Positions 53,055-63,061 of a stretch of DNA of 64,000 nucleotides are shown piece by piece; the stretch's first letter is position 1; each line of letters starts with the position of its first letter. The translations under genes and the position numbers were made by a program. The notes under the pieces are model-generated. The model was not told the origin of the DNA, ran no database searches, and worked only from the letters and a program-made list of their open reading frames with translations. The DNA lies in the NCBI RefSeq assembly GCF_001905445.1, contig NZ_LIVQ01000001.1, positions 186,001 through 250,000 of the forward strand, given 5' to 3'. Source of the stretch: Streptomyces sp. CB00455 (lineage in GTDB: Bacteria > Actinomycetota > Actinomycetes > Streptomycetales > Streptomycetaceae).

Positions 53055-54572
53055 ATGCACACCACGGTCCACCTGCTGGCGGCGGAGGCGCCGCAACTGC
53101 TCCCGGCCAGGGAGCTCATGGCGTTCACCCTCGCCTCCCACATCCTCCTGGTGCCGATGGGAGTGGCACTGCCGCTCATCACCCTCGTCATGCACTACCG
53201 CGGCCTGCGCCACGACGACGCCACGGCGTTGCTGCTGGCGCGGCGCTGGTCGGCCGTGATGGCCGTGCAGTTCGCGATCGGCGTCGTCACCGGCACCGTG
53301 CTGTCGTTCGAGTTCGGCCTGCTGTGGCCGGGGCTGATGGGCAGGTGGGGTGATGTCTTCGGCATCGGCTTCGGCATCGAGGCCTGGGCGTTCTTCCTCG
53401 AAGCGGTGCTCATCGCCATCTACCTGTACGGGTGGCGCAGGCTGAAGCCGCGCACCCACTTCCTGCTCGGCCTGCCGCTGCCGTTCACCGCGCTGCTGGG
53501 CGCCTTCGGCATCCTGGCCGCCAACTCGTGGATGAACACCCCCCAGGGGTTCACCCTCGACTCCGGGGGCAACCCGGTCGACGTGAACGTCTGGAAGGCC
53601 ATCTTCACCCCGATGTTCGGGCCCCAGTACTGGCACTTCGTGGTGGCGATGCTGATGACGGCGGGCTACGTCGTGGCGGGCGTCTACGCGGTCGGGTGGC
53701 TGCGGGGCCGCCGGGACCGCTACCACCGGCTGGGCTTCGCGGTTCCCTTCACCATCGCCGCGGTGGCCACTCCGGTGCAGTTCGTGCTGGGTGACTCCAT
53801 CGCCCGGTCGGTGTTCCACAAGCAGCCCGTGAAGTTCGCCGCGATGGAGATCGTCTGGGACACCGACAGCCACGTTCCGGAGTACCTGTTCGGCCGCCTC
53901 CACCCGGACGGATCGGTCTCGGGCGGCATCAAGGTCCCCCAGCTCGACTCCATCCTGGCCGGTTTCAGCCCGGACACGGTGGTGACGGGGCTGACGTCGG
54001 TACCCGCGAGCGACCGGCCGAACGCCACGCAGGCCACCATCGCGCACTGGGCCTTCGACACCATGGTCGGGATCGGGTCCGTGCTGGTGCTCCTCGCCCT
54101 CTGGTACGGGCTGATCTGGGTGCGCCACCGGCGCCTCCCCCGCTCCAAGTGGTTCTACCGCAGCGCAGCCTTCGCCGGCGTGGGCTGCCTCCTCGCGGTC
54201 GAAAGCGGCTGGATCACCACCGAGGTGGGCCGCCAGCCGTGGATCGTGTACCAGAACATGCGCGTCGCGGAAGCGGTGACGTCCACCCGCTCCACCACCC
54301 TCTGGATCATGTTCGGCCTGGTGATCGTGGTGTACCTGTGCATCTTCGGGGCGTTCCTCACCGTCCTGTTGAAGATGCGCGACCGCTGGCGCCTGGCCGA
54401 TGCTCAGGCCGACGGGCAGGCAGGCGGGCAGGCAGACGGACTGGCCTACGGGCAGCAGGCGGAGGCGCCGGAGGCGGTCACGCCGTACGGCCCGCGCTCT
54501 CCCGTCCCGGCCGGTGACACCCGCTCCGCGCAGGACGGCGGCGCCACGCGGCCCCGGGACGGCGGGCAGTGA
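53055..54572 (+). CDS. cydA: Cytochrome bd quinol oxidase subunit I
   Basis: A 505-residue membrane subunit with about nine TM helices. The heme-ligand His lies in LASHILLVPMG, a second in GPQYWHFVVAM, and the GRQPW quinol-site signature in EVGRQPWIVYQNMRVAEAV. The short Q-loop form of Gram-positive enzymes fits. An unusual hydrophilic tail of about 60 residues contains Gly-Gln-Ala-Asp repeats. It forms the terminal oxidase with the following subunit II, overlapping it by one base. No cydDC assembly genes are in this window. Confidence 0.95.
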   Translation: MHTTVHLLAAEAPQLLPARELMAFTLASHILLVPMGVALPLITLVMHYRGLRHDDATALLLARRWSAVMAVQFAIGVVTGTVLSFEFGLLWPGLMGRWGDVFGIGFGIEAWAFFLEAVLIAIYLYGWRRLKPRTHFLLGLPLPFTALLGAFGILAANSWMNTPQGFTLDSGGNPVDVNVWKAIFTPMFGPQYWHFVVAMLMTAGYVVAGVYAVGWLRGRRDRYHRLGFAVPFTIAAVATPVQFVLGDSIARSVFHKQPVKFAAMEIVWDTDSHVPEYLFGRLHPDGSVSGGIKVPQLDSILAGFSPDTVVTGLTSVPASDRPNATQATIAHWAFDTMVGIGSVLVLLALWYGLIWVRHRRLPRSKWFYRSAAFAGVGCLLAVESGWITTEVGRQPWIVYQNMRVAEAVTSTRSTTLWIMFGLVIVVYLCIFGAFLTVLLKMRDRWRLADAQADGQAGGQADGLAYGQQAEAPEAVTPYGPRSPVPAGDTRSAQDGGATRPRDGGQ

Positions 54573-55621
54573 TGGCCGGCCTCCTCGCCTTCGTGCTGCT
54601 GCTCGCCGTGACCGCCTACGCGTGCGCGGGCGGGACCGACTACGGGGCCGGCTTCTGGGATTTGACGGCCGGCGGAGCCGAGCGCGGCAAACGCCCCAGA
54701 TGGCTGATCGATCACGCCATGGCTCCCGTGTGGGAGGTCAACAACGTCTGGCTGGTGTTCGTCCTCATCATCATGTGGACGGGCTTTCCCGTGCTGTTCC
54801 AGACCGTGTTCACCGCGATGTGGCTCCCCCTGGCGCTGGCCGCCCTCGGCATGGTCCTGCGCGGCGCCGGTTTCGCCCTGCGCAAACCCAGCCGCCGACT
54901 GGCCAGGCGGCGCCTGTACGGCGCCGTGTTCGCCGTCGCCTCCCTGCTCACCCCCTTCTTCCTCGGAGCGGCGGTGGGAGCGATCGCCTCCGGCCGGATC
55001 GCACCGGGTACCGAGGCGTCGGCGGACGCGTGGGCCAATCCCGCGTCCCTCCTGTTCGGTCTGCTGACCGTCGCCGCGACCGCCTTCCTCGGAGCGGTGT
55101 TCCTGACGGCCGACGCCACGCGCTTCGAGGCGCCCGACCTCGTCGGCTACTTCCGGCTCCGGGCCCTCCTCGGCCTCGTCGCGGTCGCCGTGACGGCCGC
55201 CGGCGTGCTCCTCGTAACGCGTAGCGACGCCCCCCACGTCTGGCACGGGCTGACCCACGGGGCGGGGCTCGCCCTCGCGATCGTGTCCGCGGTGCTGTTC
55301 GCCGTCACGGCGCTGCTCGTGTACCGGGGCCGGGCCCGTTGGGCCCGCTTCGGCGCCGTCGGCGTCGTAGGCACGGCCGTCTTCGCCTGGGGCCTCGCCC
55401 AGCGCCCCTACCTCATCCCCACGTCGCTGTCCGTGGCGGACGCCGCCGGTGACCCCCAGACACTGGCCTGGCTGGCCGTGGTCAGCCTCGTCGCCCTGGT
55501 GCTCATCTGCCCCGCCGTCTTCTTCCTCTACTGGCTGGACACCCACGGCGAGCTGGAACCCCTCACGGAGTCCGACCTGCGGATCCGCCCGGCGCGGGGT
55601 GAGGCGGCCGGCGGGGACTGA
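54572..55621 (+). CDS. cydB: Cytochrome bd quinol oxidase subunit II
   Basis: A 349-residue membrane subunit with eight or nine TM helices, beginning LLAFVLLLAVTAYACAGGTDYGAGFWDL, which contains the family's DYGAG element, followed by HAMAPVWEVNNVWLVF. The end matches CydB in length. ATG 54572 overlaps the cydA stop (TGATG); a GTG three bases earlier is equally possible. Together the subunits reduce oxygen with quinol electrons, typically under low oxygen. Confidence 0.95.
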   Translation: MAGLLAFVLLLAVTAYACAGGTDYGAGFWDLTAGGAERGKRPRWLIDHAMAPVWEVNNVWLVFVLIIMWTGFPVLFQTVFTAMWLPLALAALGMVLRGAGFALRKPSRRLARRRLYGAVFAVASLLTPFFLGAAVGAIASGRIAPGTEASADAWANPASLLFGLLTVAATAFLGAVFLTADATRFEAPDLVGYFRLRALLGLVAVAVTAAGVLLVTRSDAPHVWHGLTHGAGLALAIVSAVLFAVTALLVYRGRARWARFGAVGVVGTAVFAWGLAQRPYLIPTSLSVADAAGDPQTLAWLAVVSLVALVLICPAVFFLYWLDTHGELEPLTESDLRIRPARGEAAGGD

Positions 55622-55740
55622 CCTCGGCGCGCCGGCCCGTCGGCCGGGGCCCCTCCGCCGACCCGGACCCGGCCCCGGCCCCGGCCACCGGCACCTCGTC
55701 GAGTCAGCCGTCGTGCCCGTGCGGCAAGGAAGGAACCGCT

Positions 55741-57543
55741 GTGAGCGAGGACGACATCCTCCTCGGCATCGCTCTCGTCGTGGCCCTGGCCACCGCGTGC
55801 CAGATCCTCGCCGGCAAACTGCGCGTCCCCGCGCTGATCCTGCTGCTGCCGGCCGGCTTCACCGCCGGCGCCCTGACCGACGTGATCCATCCGGACAAGC
55901 TCGTCGGGGACGACTTCTCCTCCCTGGTGTCGCTGTCCGTGGCGGTGATCCTCTACGACGCCGGTCTCGGCCTCGACCTGCGCAACCTTTCGGGCCACAC
56001 CCGCGCGATCGTGGGCAGGCTGCTGCTGTTCGGAGTGGCCTTCACCTTCTTCGCCGTCTGCGCCGTCGGCCCGGCCCTGTTCAGCATGTCGCTCAGGGTG
56101 GCCGCGATGGTGGGCATGATCCTCGTCGTGTCGGGGCCCACGGTCGTGGGGCCCCTGCTCCAGTACGTGCGTCCCACGGACAAGGTCCGGCGCCTGCTGA
56201 TCTGGGAAGGGACGCTGACCGACCCGATCGGAGCGATCCTCGGAGCGATCGTCTTCCATGCCATCTCAACGACGCGCCAGATCGACATCGGCCGTGGTTA
56301 CCAGCTGGGCCAGTTCCTCCTCAGCATGGCAGTCGGCCTCGCCGGCGGATGCGTGGGGATCGCCCTGCTGTGGCTGACCCTGCGCGTGCTCCGGCTCGGG
56401 GAGGCGCTCGGGACGCTGGCGCAACTGGCCACGGTGGTGACCGTGTCGGCGGGGTGCGACATCGTACGCGACGACACCGGGCTCATCGCCGCGATCGTCA
56501 CCGGTATGGCCGCGGCCAACATCCGGGGCTTCGACATGCCCGCTCGCCGGCCCTTCTTCGAGACACTGGTCCAGCTCATCATCGGGCTGTTGTTCATCTC
56601 CATCTCGGCCGGCGTCACTCCTGCCTCCCTCACGCCCGTGCTCCTGCCCACCCTCGTCCTCGTCGTGTTCCTCGTCCTCGTGGTGCGGCCGCTGGTGGCC
56701 TTCGTCGCCACCATGGGCAAGGGCATGACCACAGGGGAGCGCGCGTTCGCGGGATGGATGGCTCCGCGCGGCATCGTCGCGGCCTCCACCGCGGCGGCCT
56801 TCGCCCAGACCCTCGTCGAAGTGGGGCTGCGCGGCGCGTCCAAGATCCTCCCCATCACCTTCCTGGTGATCGTATCGACGGTCGTGCTGTACGCGCTGAC
56901 CGCCGGCCGCGTGGCCCGGCGGCTCGGCGTCACCGTGCCGAACCGCACGAGGCCCCTGCTGGTGGGCGGGGCCCCGTGGGCGGTGGCACTGGGAAGCGCG
57001 CTGCGGTCGACCGGGCTGGACGTGCAGATGTGGGCGGGCCTGGAGGAGGAACGAGAGCGGATCAAGGAGGCCGGGATCCCCCTGGCGAGAGGGGACCTGC
57101 TGGCGACGGCCACCAACCCCCGGGCGCGGCTGGAGGGAGTCAACGCGGTCTTCCTGCTCACGGATGACGACGACTTCAACGCGCTCGCCTCGGTGCTGGT
57201 CGAGGACAACGTCGAGGGCCCCGTGTACCGGGTGGGACCTCCCCACGACCGTCATGGTGTCGTCGCGCCCTACACGGGTGGCGCCGTCCTGTTCGGCAGT
57301 CCCCTGCTCAGGCACGTCCTGGCGGCACGGTACGAGGCGGGCGCGCGGTTCCTGGTGCGGCCCGCGTCCGATCCGCTCCCGCCGGGTCACGAGACGCTGT
57401 TCGTGGTCCGCGGCGACGGCCGGCTGGAGCCGGTGGACGAGACGTCCTCCGGCACCCCGCAGGAGGGCGACACCGTCGTGCTGCTCGGCCCCCCGCCGGC
57501 GGCGGACCCCTCCCAGCACCCTCCCTCCCCCACCGCCGGCTGA
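55741..57543 (+). CDS. CPA-type monovalent cation/proton antiporter with RCK domain
   Basis: A 600-residue protein. About twelve TM helices span residues 1-400, with the conserved LTDPIGAI and DDTGLIAAI acidic sites of Na+/K+:H+ antiporters. A cytoplasmic RCK/TrkA-N-like nucleotide-binding domain follows at about 410-530 (LLVGGAPWAVALGSALRSTG, FLLTDDDDFNALASVLVED), then a TrkA-C-like end. Such antiporters adjust pH and K+ in response to NAD(H) or ATP. GTG 55741 has AGGAAGG nearby. It follows cydB by 119 bp. Confidence 0.92.
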   Translation: MSEDDILLGIALVVALATACQILAGKLRVPALILLLPAGFTAGALTDVIHPDKLVGDDFSSLVSLSVAVILYDAGLGLDLRNLSGHTRAIVGRLLLFGVAFTFFAVCAVGPALFSMSLRVAAMVGMILVVSGPTVVGPLLQYVRPTDKVRRLLIWEGTLTDPIGAILGAIVFHAISTTRQIDIGRGYQLGQFLLSMAVGLAGGCVGIALLWLTLRVLRLGEALGTLAQLATVVTVSAGCDIVRDDTGLIAAIVTGMAAANIRGFDMPARRPFFETLVQLIIGLLFISISAGVTPASLTPVLLPTLVLVVFLVLVVRPLVAFVATMGKGMTTGERAFAGWMAPRGIVAASTAAAFAQTLVEVGLRGASKILPITFLVIVSTVVLYALTAGRVARRLGVTVPNRTRPLLVGGAPWAVALGSALRSTGLDVQMWAGLEEERERIKEAGIPLARGDLLATATNPRARLEGVNAVFLLTDDDDFNALASVLVEDNVEGPVYRVGPPHDRHGVVAPYTGGAVLFGSPLLRHVLAARYEAGARFLVRPASDPLPPGHETLFVVRGDGRLEPVDETSSGTPQEGDTVVLLGPPPAADPSQHPPSPTAG

Positions 57544-57609
57544 GCGCGGCGCGGGCACACCGGCCGCGGCACGGGCGCCGGCGCGGCCGTCGGTGGCGGG
57601 CAATTCGGC

Positions 57610-59457
57610 CTACCCGCCGCCTGCCTGGGCACGGTTCAAGGTCGCGTCCAGGGTGACGGCCGCGTCGATGAGCGCCAAGTGGGTGAACGCCTGCGGGAAG
57701 TTCCCGAGCTGCCGGCCCGTCAGGGCGATCTCCTCGGAGTACAGGCCGAGGTGATTGGCGTACGTCATCATCTTCTCCAGCACGAGCCTGGCCTGATCGG
57801 TCCGCCCGGCCCGCGCCAGGGCGTCGACGTACATGAACGTGCAGAGGGAGAACGTGCCTTCGGAGCCGCGCAACCCGTCGGGCGATGCCTCCGGGTTGTA
57901 GCGGTAGACCAGGCTGTCGGTGACCAGCTCCCGGTCCATCGCGTCCAGAGTGGACGTCCACATCGGGTCGTCGGGGGTGATGAAGCCGACCGTCGGCATC
58001 CGCAGCAGCGACGAGTCGAGCACATCGCTGCCGAAGTGCTGGACGAACGCCCCGCGGTCCGGGTCCCAGCCCTTCGCCAGGACCTGCTCGTAGATGTTGT
58101 CGCGCTCGGCGGCCCACCGGCCGCTGTCCGCCGGGCGCCCGTGTTCCACCGCCAGCCGAAGCGCGCGGTCGAACGCCACCCAGGACATCACCCGCCCGTA
58201 GGTGAAGTGCCGGCGCCCGCCGCGGGTCTCCCACAGTCCCTCACCGGCCTGGTCCCAGTGGTCGACGAGCCAGTCGAGCAGGGTGCGCAGCGACGCCCAG
58301 CCGCGGATGTCCAGGTGGATGCCGTGCTGGTGGGCGAAGGAGATGCTGTCCAGCGCCTCGCCGTAGATGTCGAGCTGCAGCTGGGCGGCCGCGCCGTTGC
58401 CGATGCGCACCGGAGCGGATCCCTGGTAGCCCTCCCAGTGGTCCAGGGTCTCTTCGCGGAGACCGGAGGAACCGTCCACCCGGTACATGATGTTCAGGGG
58501 CCCCGTCTCGGTGTCGCGGCCGGCCTTCTCCTTCACGCGGTCGCTCAGCCAGCCGATGAACGCCTTGGCTTCCTGCGTGAACCCCAGCCCCAGCAGGGCG
58601 TACACGGAGAAGGAGGCGTCACGGATCCAGGTGAACCGGTAGTCCCAGTTGCGCTCCCCGCCCAGTTGCTCCGGCAGGCCGGCCGTGGGGGCCGCCACCA
58701 GGGCGCCGCTGGGCGCGTACGTCATGAGCTTCAGCGTCACGGCGGAGCGCTCGACCATCTCGCGCCACCGTCCCGAGTAGCGGGACTGGTGGAGCCACGA
58801 CCGCCAGTACTGCCTGGTGTCCTGGAAGAGCTCCTGGAACTCGGCCCCGTTGATCTCGCGCGGCGGGCCGTGCGCGGCGGATTCCATGACCAGGCCCCGC
58901 TGCTGTCCGGCCTCCAGCGCGACGCAGACGCGCAGGTCGTGACCGCCGGTGACGTGGTGCACCACCCGTTCGTCGTCCGGCTCCCGCACCACGCTGAGGG
59001 TGAGTTCCAGGTCGTCGGAGGCGAACACCGCCCCGTTCGCGGTGATGTGCAGGGTGTGGGGCTTGCGGCCGTAGTCGAACCGGGGCGCGATGTCGACCTG
59101 GAAGGTCATGCTGCCGCGCACGCACCGCAGCATGCGGACCAGGCGGTGCCGGTCGGTGGCGCTCGCTCCGGTCACCGGCATGAAGTCGACGACCTCGCCG
59201 GCGCCGGCCTCGGTCATGAACCTGGTCACGAGGATCGCGGTGTCCGGCAGGTACAGCTGTTTCGTCGTGTAGGTCGCGTCCGCCGGTGTGACCGTGAAGT
59301 GCCCGCCCTTCTCCCAGTCCAGAAGGGCCCCGAACACGCTGGGCGAATCGAACCGCGGGCAGCAGAACCAGTCGATGGTTCCGTCCGTGGTCACCAACGC
59401 CGCCGTCTGCAGATCACCGATCAGGCCGTGATTTTCGATCAGGGGGTAGTCAGCCAT
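57610..59457 (-). CDS. GH15-family glucoamylase/trehalase-like enzyme
   Basis: A 615-residue cytoplasmic protein. The N-terminal beta domain begins MADYPLIENHGLIGDLQTAALVTTDGTIDWFC. The (alpha/alpha)6 barrel contains NWDYRFTWIRDASFSVYALL, GNGAAAQLQLDIYGEALDS and, near the end, SEEIALTGRQLGNFPQAFTHLALID, which are GH15 catalytic and binding elements. There is no signal peptide. Actinobacterial relatives hydrolyse trehalose or maltodextrins. ATG 59457 follows GGAAGGGG. It converges on the antiporter gene. Confidence 0.94.
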   Translation of the reverse strand: MADYPLIENHGLIGDLQTAALVTTDGTIDWFCCPRFDSPSVFGALLDWEKGGHFTVTPADATYTTKQLYLPDTAILVTRFMTEAGAGEVVDFMPVTGASATDRHRLVRMLRCVRGSMTFQVDIAPRFDYGRKPHTLHITANGAVFASDDLELTLSVVREPDDERVVHHVTGGHDLRVCVALEAGQQRGLVMESAAHGPPREINGAEFQELFQDTRQYWRSWLHQSRYSGRWREMVERSAVTLKLMTYAPSGALVAAPTAGLPEQLGGERNWDYRFTWIRDASFSVYALLGLGFTQEAKAFIGWLSDRVKEKAGRDTETGPLNIMYRVDGSSGLREETLDHWEGYQGSAPVRIGNGAAAQLQLDIYGEALDSISFAHQHGIHLDIRGWASLRTLLDWLVDHWDQAGEGLWETRGGRRHFTYGRVMSWVAFDRALRLAVEHGRPADSGRWAAERDNIYEQVLAKGWDPDRGAFVQHFGSDVLDSSLLRMPTVGFITPDDPMWTSTLDAMDRELVTDSLVYRYNPEASPDGLRGSEGTFSLCTFMYVDALARAGRTDQARLVLEKMMTYANHLGLYSEEIALTGRQLGNFPQAFTHLALIDAAVTLDATLNRAQAGGG

Positions 59458-59722
59458 GGGAGGACCCCTTCCGACGCCACCCGATCAGCTTAGGCAGGAA
59501 ATGCCCGTCGGGCCGCCCGAGGCGGCCGAGCGGCGGCCGGCCGCCTCAGCACGCGGGCGGAAAGGCGCCTAGCATGGCAAGGGACGAACGGGGCGCTCAC
59601 GTTCGATCGCAGCGTTCACGTCGACTGGCCCCGTCGGATCCGGAGGCGTCCTTGCTGCCGAGCCCTGCGACGACGCCGGACCCTGCAACGCGCCGGGGTT
59701 CCCGGCGCGGACCACACGACGC

Positions 59723-61045
59723 ATGCGCACGATGATGTCCTGGGCGGCGCGCTTCCGGCTGCGCCAGTACGTCAAGGCGAGCCTGTGGATCATGCCCCTG
59801 ATCGGACTCCTGCTGGGGGCGGTGCTCGCCGAGCTGGCCGCGGGCGTGCACGGAACGGGCTGGTTCCCGGACGGCTGGCGGTACTCCGCGACGACGGCGA
59901 GCAGTGTGCTCAGCTCCGTCGTCGGGTCCATGATCGCGCTGCTGGGCTTCGTGGTGACCATCGGTGTACTCGTCATCCAGCAGGCCACCGGGACGCTCTC
60001 CCCCCGCTACATGCGCCTTTGGTACCGCGACCGGCTGCAGAAGGCCGTGCTGGCCACCTTCACCGGTACGTTCGCCTACGCGTTCTCCCTGTTGCGCAGG
60101 ATCGAGTCGGACACCGTCCCCGACCTGGGGGTGACCCTGTCCGGCGTGGCCGTTTCGGTCAGTCTCATGCTGCTGCTCATCTACCTCAACCGGTTCACCC
60201 ACAACCTGCGGCCCGTGGCCATCGCGGACCTGGTGGGCCGCTCGGGCGAGAAGGTGCTCGTTCGCGGGTCGCAGCAGATCTACCGCTTCGCGGCGGCCGG
60301 TGGGGATCGCCTGCCGCCGACTTCTCCGGTGCACGCCGTCCGCCCCGTCCGCCCCGTCCGCTCCGAACGGGGCGGCGTCATCCAGGCGTTCGACGCGGCA
60401 GGGCTGATCGCCGCCGCCGTCCGCTACGACTGCGTCCTCGTACTGGCCCACCAGCTCGGCGACTTCGTGCCGCCGGGCACCACACTCCTCGAAGCCCACG
60501 GCTGCGCTCGCGAGCCCGATCCGCGGCGGGTGAGCGGCCTCGTCGCCCTCGGAACCGAGCGCACCATCGAGCAGGATCCCGCCTTCGCCCTGCGGATCCT
60601 CGTCGATATCGCCGTCCGTGCTCTGTCTCCCGCCGTGAACGACCCCACGACCGCCGTGCAGGTGCTCAACCACATCGACACGTTCCTGCACAGGGTCGGC
60701 GGAGCCCGGCTCAGCGGCCGGTACGTGCTCGCCGACCCCCAGGGGCGACCGAGGCTGGTGGTGCCCGGCCGCGGGTGGGAGGACTACCTCCAGGTCGGCG
60801 TCACCGAGATCCGTGAGTACGGGGCCACCTCCCTCCAGGTCTGCCGGCGGCTCCGCGCACTGCTGGAGGACCTGCTCGCGACGCAGTCGGCCGACCGGCG
60901 TCCGGCGGTGCGCGCCGAGCTCGTGCTGCTCGACGAGTCCGTGCGGCGGGCGTTCGCCGACCCCGTCCGCCGCGCCGCCGCGATGACCGCCGACCGGCAG
61001 GGCATCGGCGGTGAGCGGCGCGGCGGGAGCGGGGCGCCGCGATGA
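59723..61045 (+). CDS. DUF2254 membrane protein
   Basis: A 440-residue protein. Four TM segments lie in the first 165 residues (ASLWIMPLIGLLLGAVLAEL, MIALLGFVVTIGVLVIQQAT and two more). A large soluble region follows, with the family's IQAFDAAGLIAAA and ALSPAVNDPTTAVQVLNHI elements. The function of DUF2254 is unknown. There is no ribosome site before ATG 59723, so the start is uncertain. It follows a divergent GH15 gene. Confidence 0.85.
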   Translation: MRTMMSWAARFRLRQYVKASLWIMPLIGLLLGAVLAELAAGVHGTGWFPDGWRYSATTASSVLSSVVGSMIALLGFVVTIGVLVIQQATGTLSPRYMRLWYRDRLQKAVLATFTGTFAYAFSLLRRIESDTVPDLGVTLSGVAVSVSLMLLLIYLNRFTHNLRPVAIADLVGRSGEKVLVRGSQQIYRFAAAGGDRLPPTSPVHAVRPVRPVRSERGGVIQAFDAAGLIAAAVRYDCVLVLAHQLGDFVPPGTTLLEAHGCAREPDPRRVSGLVALGTERTIEQDPAFALRILVDIAVRALSPAVNDPTTAVQVLNHIDTFLHRVGGARLSGRYVLADPQGRPRLVVPGRGWEDYLQVGVTEIREYGATSLQVCRRLRALLEDLLATQSADRRPAVRAELVLLDESVRRAFADPVRRAAAMTADRQGIGGERRGGSGAPR

Positions 61046-61158
61046 CGGGGTGCTGATCGCGGGCGGGCGTGTCGATCACGCCGCCCGTTCCCCTCCGTCC
61101 ACTACGGTGGGGTCAAAGATCGCAGCCTCGCGTTCGAGCGAGTGAGGACCCCTCCGAT

Positions 61159-61848
61159 ATGAACCGTACGAGCGGTCCGCACGCGCCGGAGCAGCAGCCG
61201 CAACCCGCAGTGGGCGCCGAGACCCGCTGGCCGATGGCCGCGGCCGTCATCGTTTCCGCGGTGCTGACCCTGCTCCTGCCGGACGACTTGCGCCTGGGGC
61301 CGCGATGGGCGCTTCCCCTGGCGGAAGGACTGCTCCTGGTGGCGCTGATGTCGGCCGACCCCGTTCGGATCAGCCGCCGGTCGGGCGCCCTGCGCGCCGT
61401 GTCGGTCGCCCTGGTCGGTGTGCTGGCGTGCGGTGCGATCTGGTCCACCGTCCGGCTCATCGACGATCTCGTCCACGGCGGCGACGAGACCAATTCCGCC
61501 ACCGCCCTCCTGCTGGCCGGTGGCAGCGTGTGGGCCTCCACCGTCCTCGCGTTCTCCCTGCTGTACTTCGAACTCGACAACGGCGGGCCGGCCGCCCGGG
61601 CCCACCACATGCCGCCCACCCCCGCGCTCGCCTTTCCCCAACAGCTCACCCCCGAACTGAACGCCTCGAACTGGCGCCCCCGCTACATCGACTACCTCTA
61701 CCTCGGCTTCACCAATTCCACCGCGCTGAGCCCCACGGACGTCATGCCGCTCGCCCCGTGGGCCAAGATCGTCATGACTCTGCAGTCCGTCGTCTCCCTG
61801 GTCATCCTGGGACTCGTCATCGCCCGGGCCGTCAACGTGCTGGCCTGA
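61159..61848 (+). CDS. DUF1345 membrane protein
   Basis: A 229-residue protein with five or six TM helices, starting after a hydrophilic leader (WPMAAAVIVSAVLTLLLP). It contains the family-typical LLYFELDNGGPAARA and YIDYLYLGFTNSTALSPTDVMPL segments. Function is unknown. GAGGA precedes ATG 61159, and a TACGGT box stands upstream. It is probably in one unit with the DUF2254 gene, 113 bp away. Confidence 0.9.
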   Translation: MNRTSGPHAPEQQPQPAVGAETRWPMAAAVIVSAVLTLLLPDDLRLGPRWALPLAEGLLLVALMSADPVRISRRSGALRAVSVALVGVLACGAIWSTVRLIDDLVHGGDETNSATALLLAGGSVWASTVLAFSLLYFELDNGGPAARAHHMPPTPALAFPQQLTPELNASNWRPRYIDYLYLGFTNSTALSPTDVMPLAPWAKIVMTLQSVVSLVILGLVIARAVNVLA

Positions 61849-62707
61849 CGGGGCGCCGGCACCCAGGCCCCGTACGGCCGCTCACGGCGCCGTGGGGGGT
61901 GCCGGGCAGGCACAGCACGTCGACGTGATCCGCCCGCTGCGTCCTCCGGGACGGGTACCGGTCCCGGGGCGGACGGACCCTAGTCCTCCACGGGCCCGGT
62001 CCGGCCGCGGGTCTGGGGCTTCCCGAGGGATCGGCACCACGGGCATGCACGGTGGTCGCTCGCGGCGCCCTCCCGGGGAGGACGGGGCGTGGGCAGGGGG
62101 AAACCCGCCCGGTACTCATCCTGAAGCAGCTCCATCGAACGCGTGCGTGTGCCGTGCAGGGGGGTTTCGCCGCGCGTGCCTGCTCCCGCCAGACGGCGTG
62201 CGATCCGCGCCATTGCCGCCCGCACCGTACGCACCACGCGTGTCACGCGTGTCACCGCCGGCCCCGGACCGCGAGCGGCCGGCTCGCCGACGGGGGACAC
62301 CGTCACGAGACCTTTCCGACGGACCGGGGCCGGCCGTTCGGGAACCGGGCCGACCGGACCTGCCGCCGGGGACGCCCCGCGGACGGGGAGCGCCCCCTCG
62401 CCGCTCCCCGGAGCGGCTTCTTACGCCGATAGGCGGATGATAACTCTTTCGGTTGTGACATGTCTCTGCATTCCCTTCAACGCCTGGTACAGAGGTGCAT
62501 CGGGCAGGAATGGGACAGGCTACCGCCGCTTTGGCGAGCCTCATTCGGAGGCAGGAAAGCAGCAATACGCAGATTGCCGGGGTTTTCACGCGCCGGGCAA
62601 TGTACGAATTGCCGGGGTTTTTCAGCGCTGCCGACAGCCCTTTCCGGCGGTCCACAGGTATGCGGAAGAAGCACGGAGGCCGTATATCCGTAGGGCGCAA
62701 CAAGAGG
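61849..62707. other. Poorly coding region with a short direct repeat
   Basis: 859 bp with no confident gene. A minus-strand frame from GTG 62306 to 61980 (108 residues, GGAAAGG upstream) has no family and odd composition; I give it little weight. The stretch from about 62440 is less GC-rich than the rest and holds the 35-bp-period repeat at 62563-62624. Confidence 0.5.
62563..62624. repeat. Two 26-27-bp imperfect direct repeats, 35-bp period
   Basis: Unit 1 (62563-62588) and unit 2 (62598-62624) share CAAT, then ATTGCCGGGGTTTT and a CA end, with few differences. They lie in AT-richer, apparently non-coding DNA and may be protein-binding sites or a remnant. Confidence 0.7.
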
Positions 62708-63061
62708 TCAGAGGTGCAGGCGTTCGGCGAGTGGCGCCGGCCTCTGGCGGGGCGCCTTGTCGTACCGGTCCGGTGTGCACGATGGCCGGCACGGCTCAGG
62801 GTCGGACGCGAGCGGCTCCGCACCCGAACGGGGGGCGGCGCCGACAGACGGATCCCCCGGTCGCACAGGTGTCGCGGCTGCCGCATGGGACATCCGCGTG
62901 GCGTCCACATGGAGGGACAGGACGTGCTTGAAGCGTTGCTGCCGCCTCAGTTCAAGCGTGTCCACGTTCCAGAGACGGCCGGTCCCTGATGACGACACTG
63001 CGGTGAGACCTGTACCCAAGGCGGCAGAAATCAGCACGATCCACAGGAGAATGCCTCCCAT
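62708..63061 (-). CDS. Small protein with N-terminal membrane helix
   Basis: A 117-residue protein. The N-terminus MGGILLWIVLISAALGTGL is a membrane helix or uncleaved signal, followed by a polar region (TLELRRQQRFKHVLSLH) and a Pro-rich tail. GAAAGGA is well spaced before ATG 63061, the main support. No family recognised. It is encoded on the minus strand, opposite the genes to its right. Confidence 0.5.
   Translation of the reverse strand: MGGILLWIVLISAALGTGLTAVSSSGTGRLWNVDTLELRRQQRFKHVLSLHVDATRMSHAAAATPVRPGDPSVGAAPRSGAEPLASDPEPCRPSCTPDRYDKAPRQRPAPLAERLHL

Noticed and set aside
61980..62306. 108-codon minus-strand frame with a plausible GGAAAGG site
   Set aside because: Arg/Thr/Pro-rich translation with no family and no overlap or operon context, so support is too weak for a gene call.
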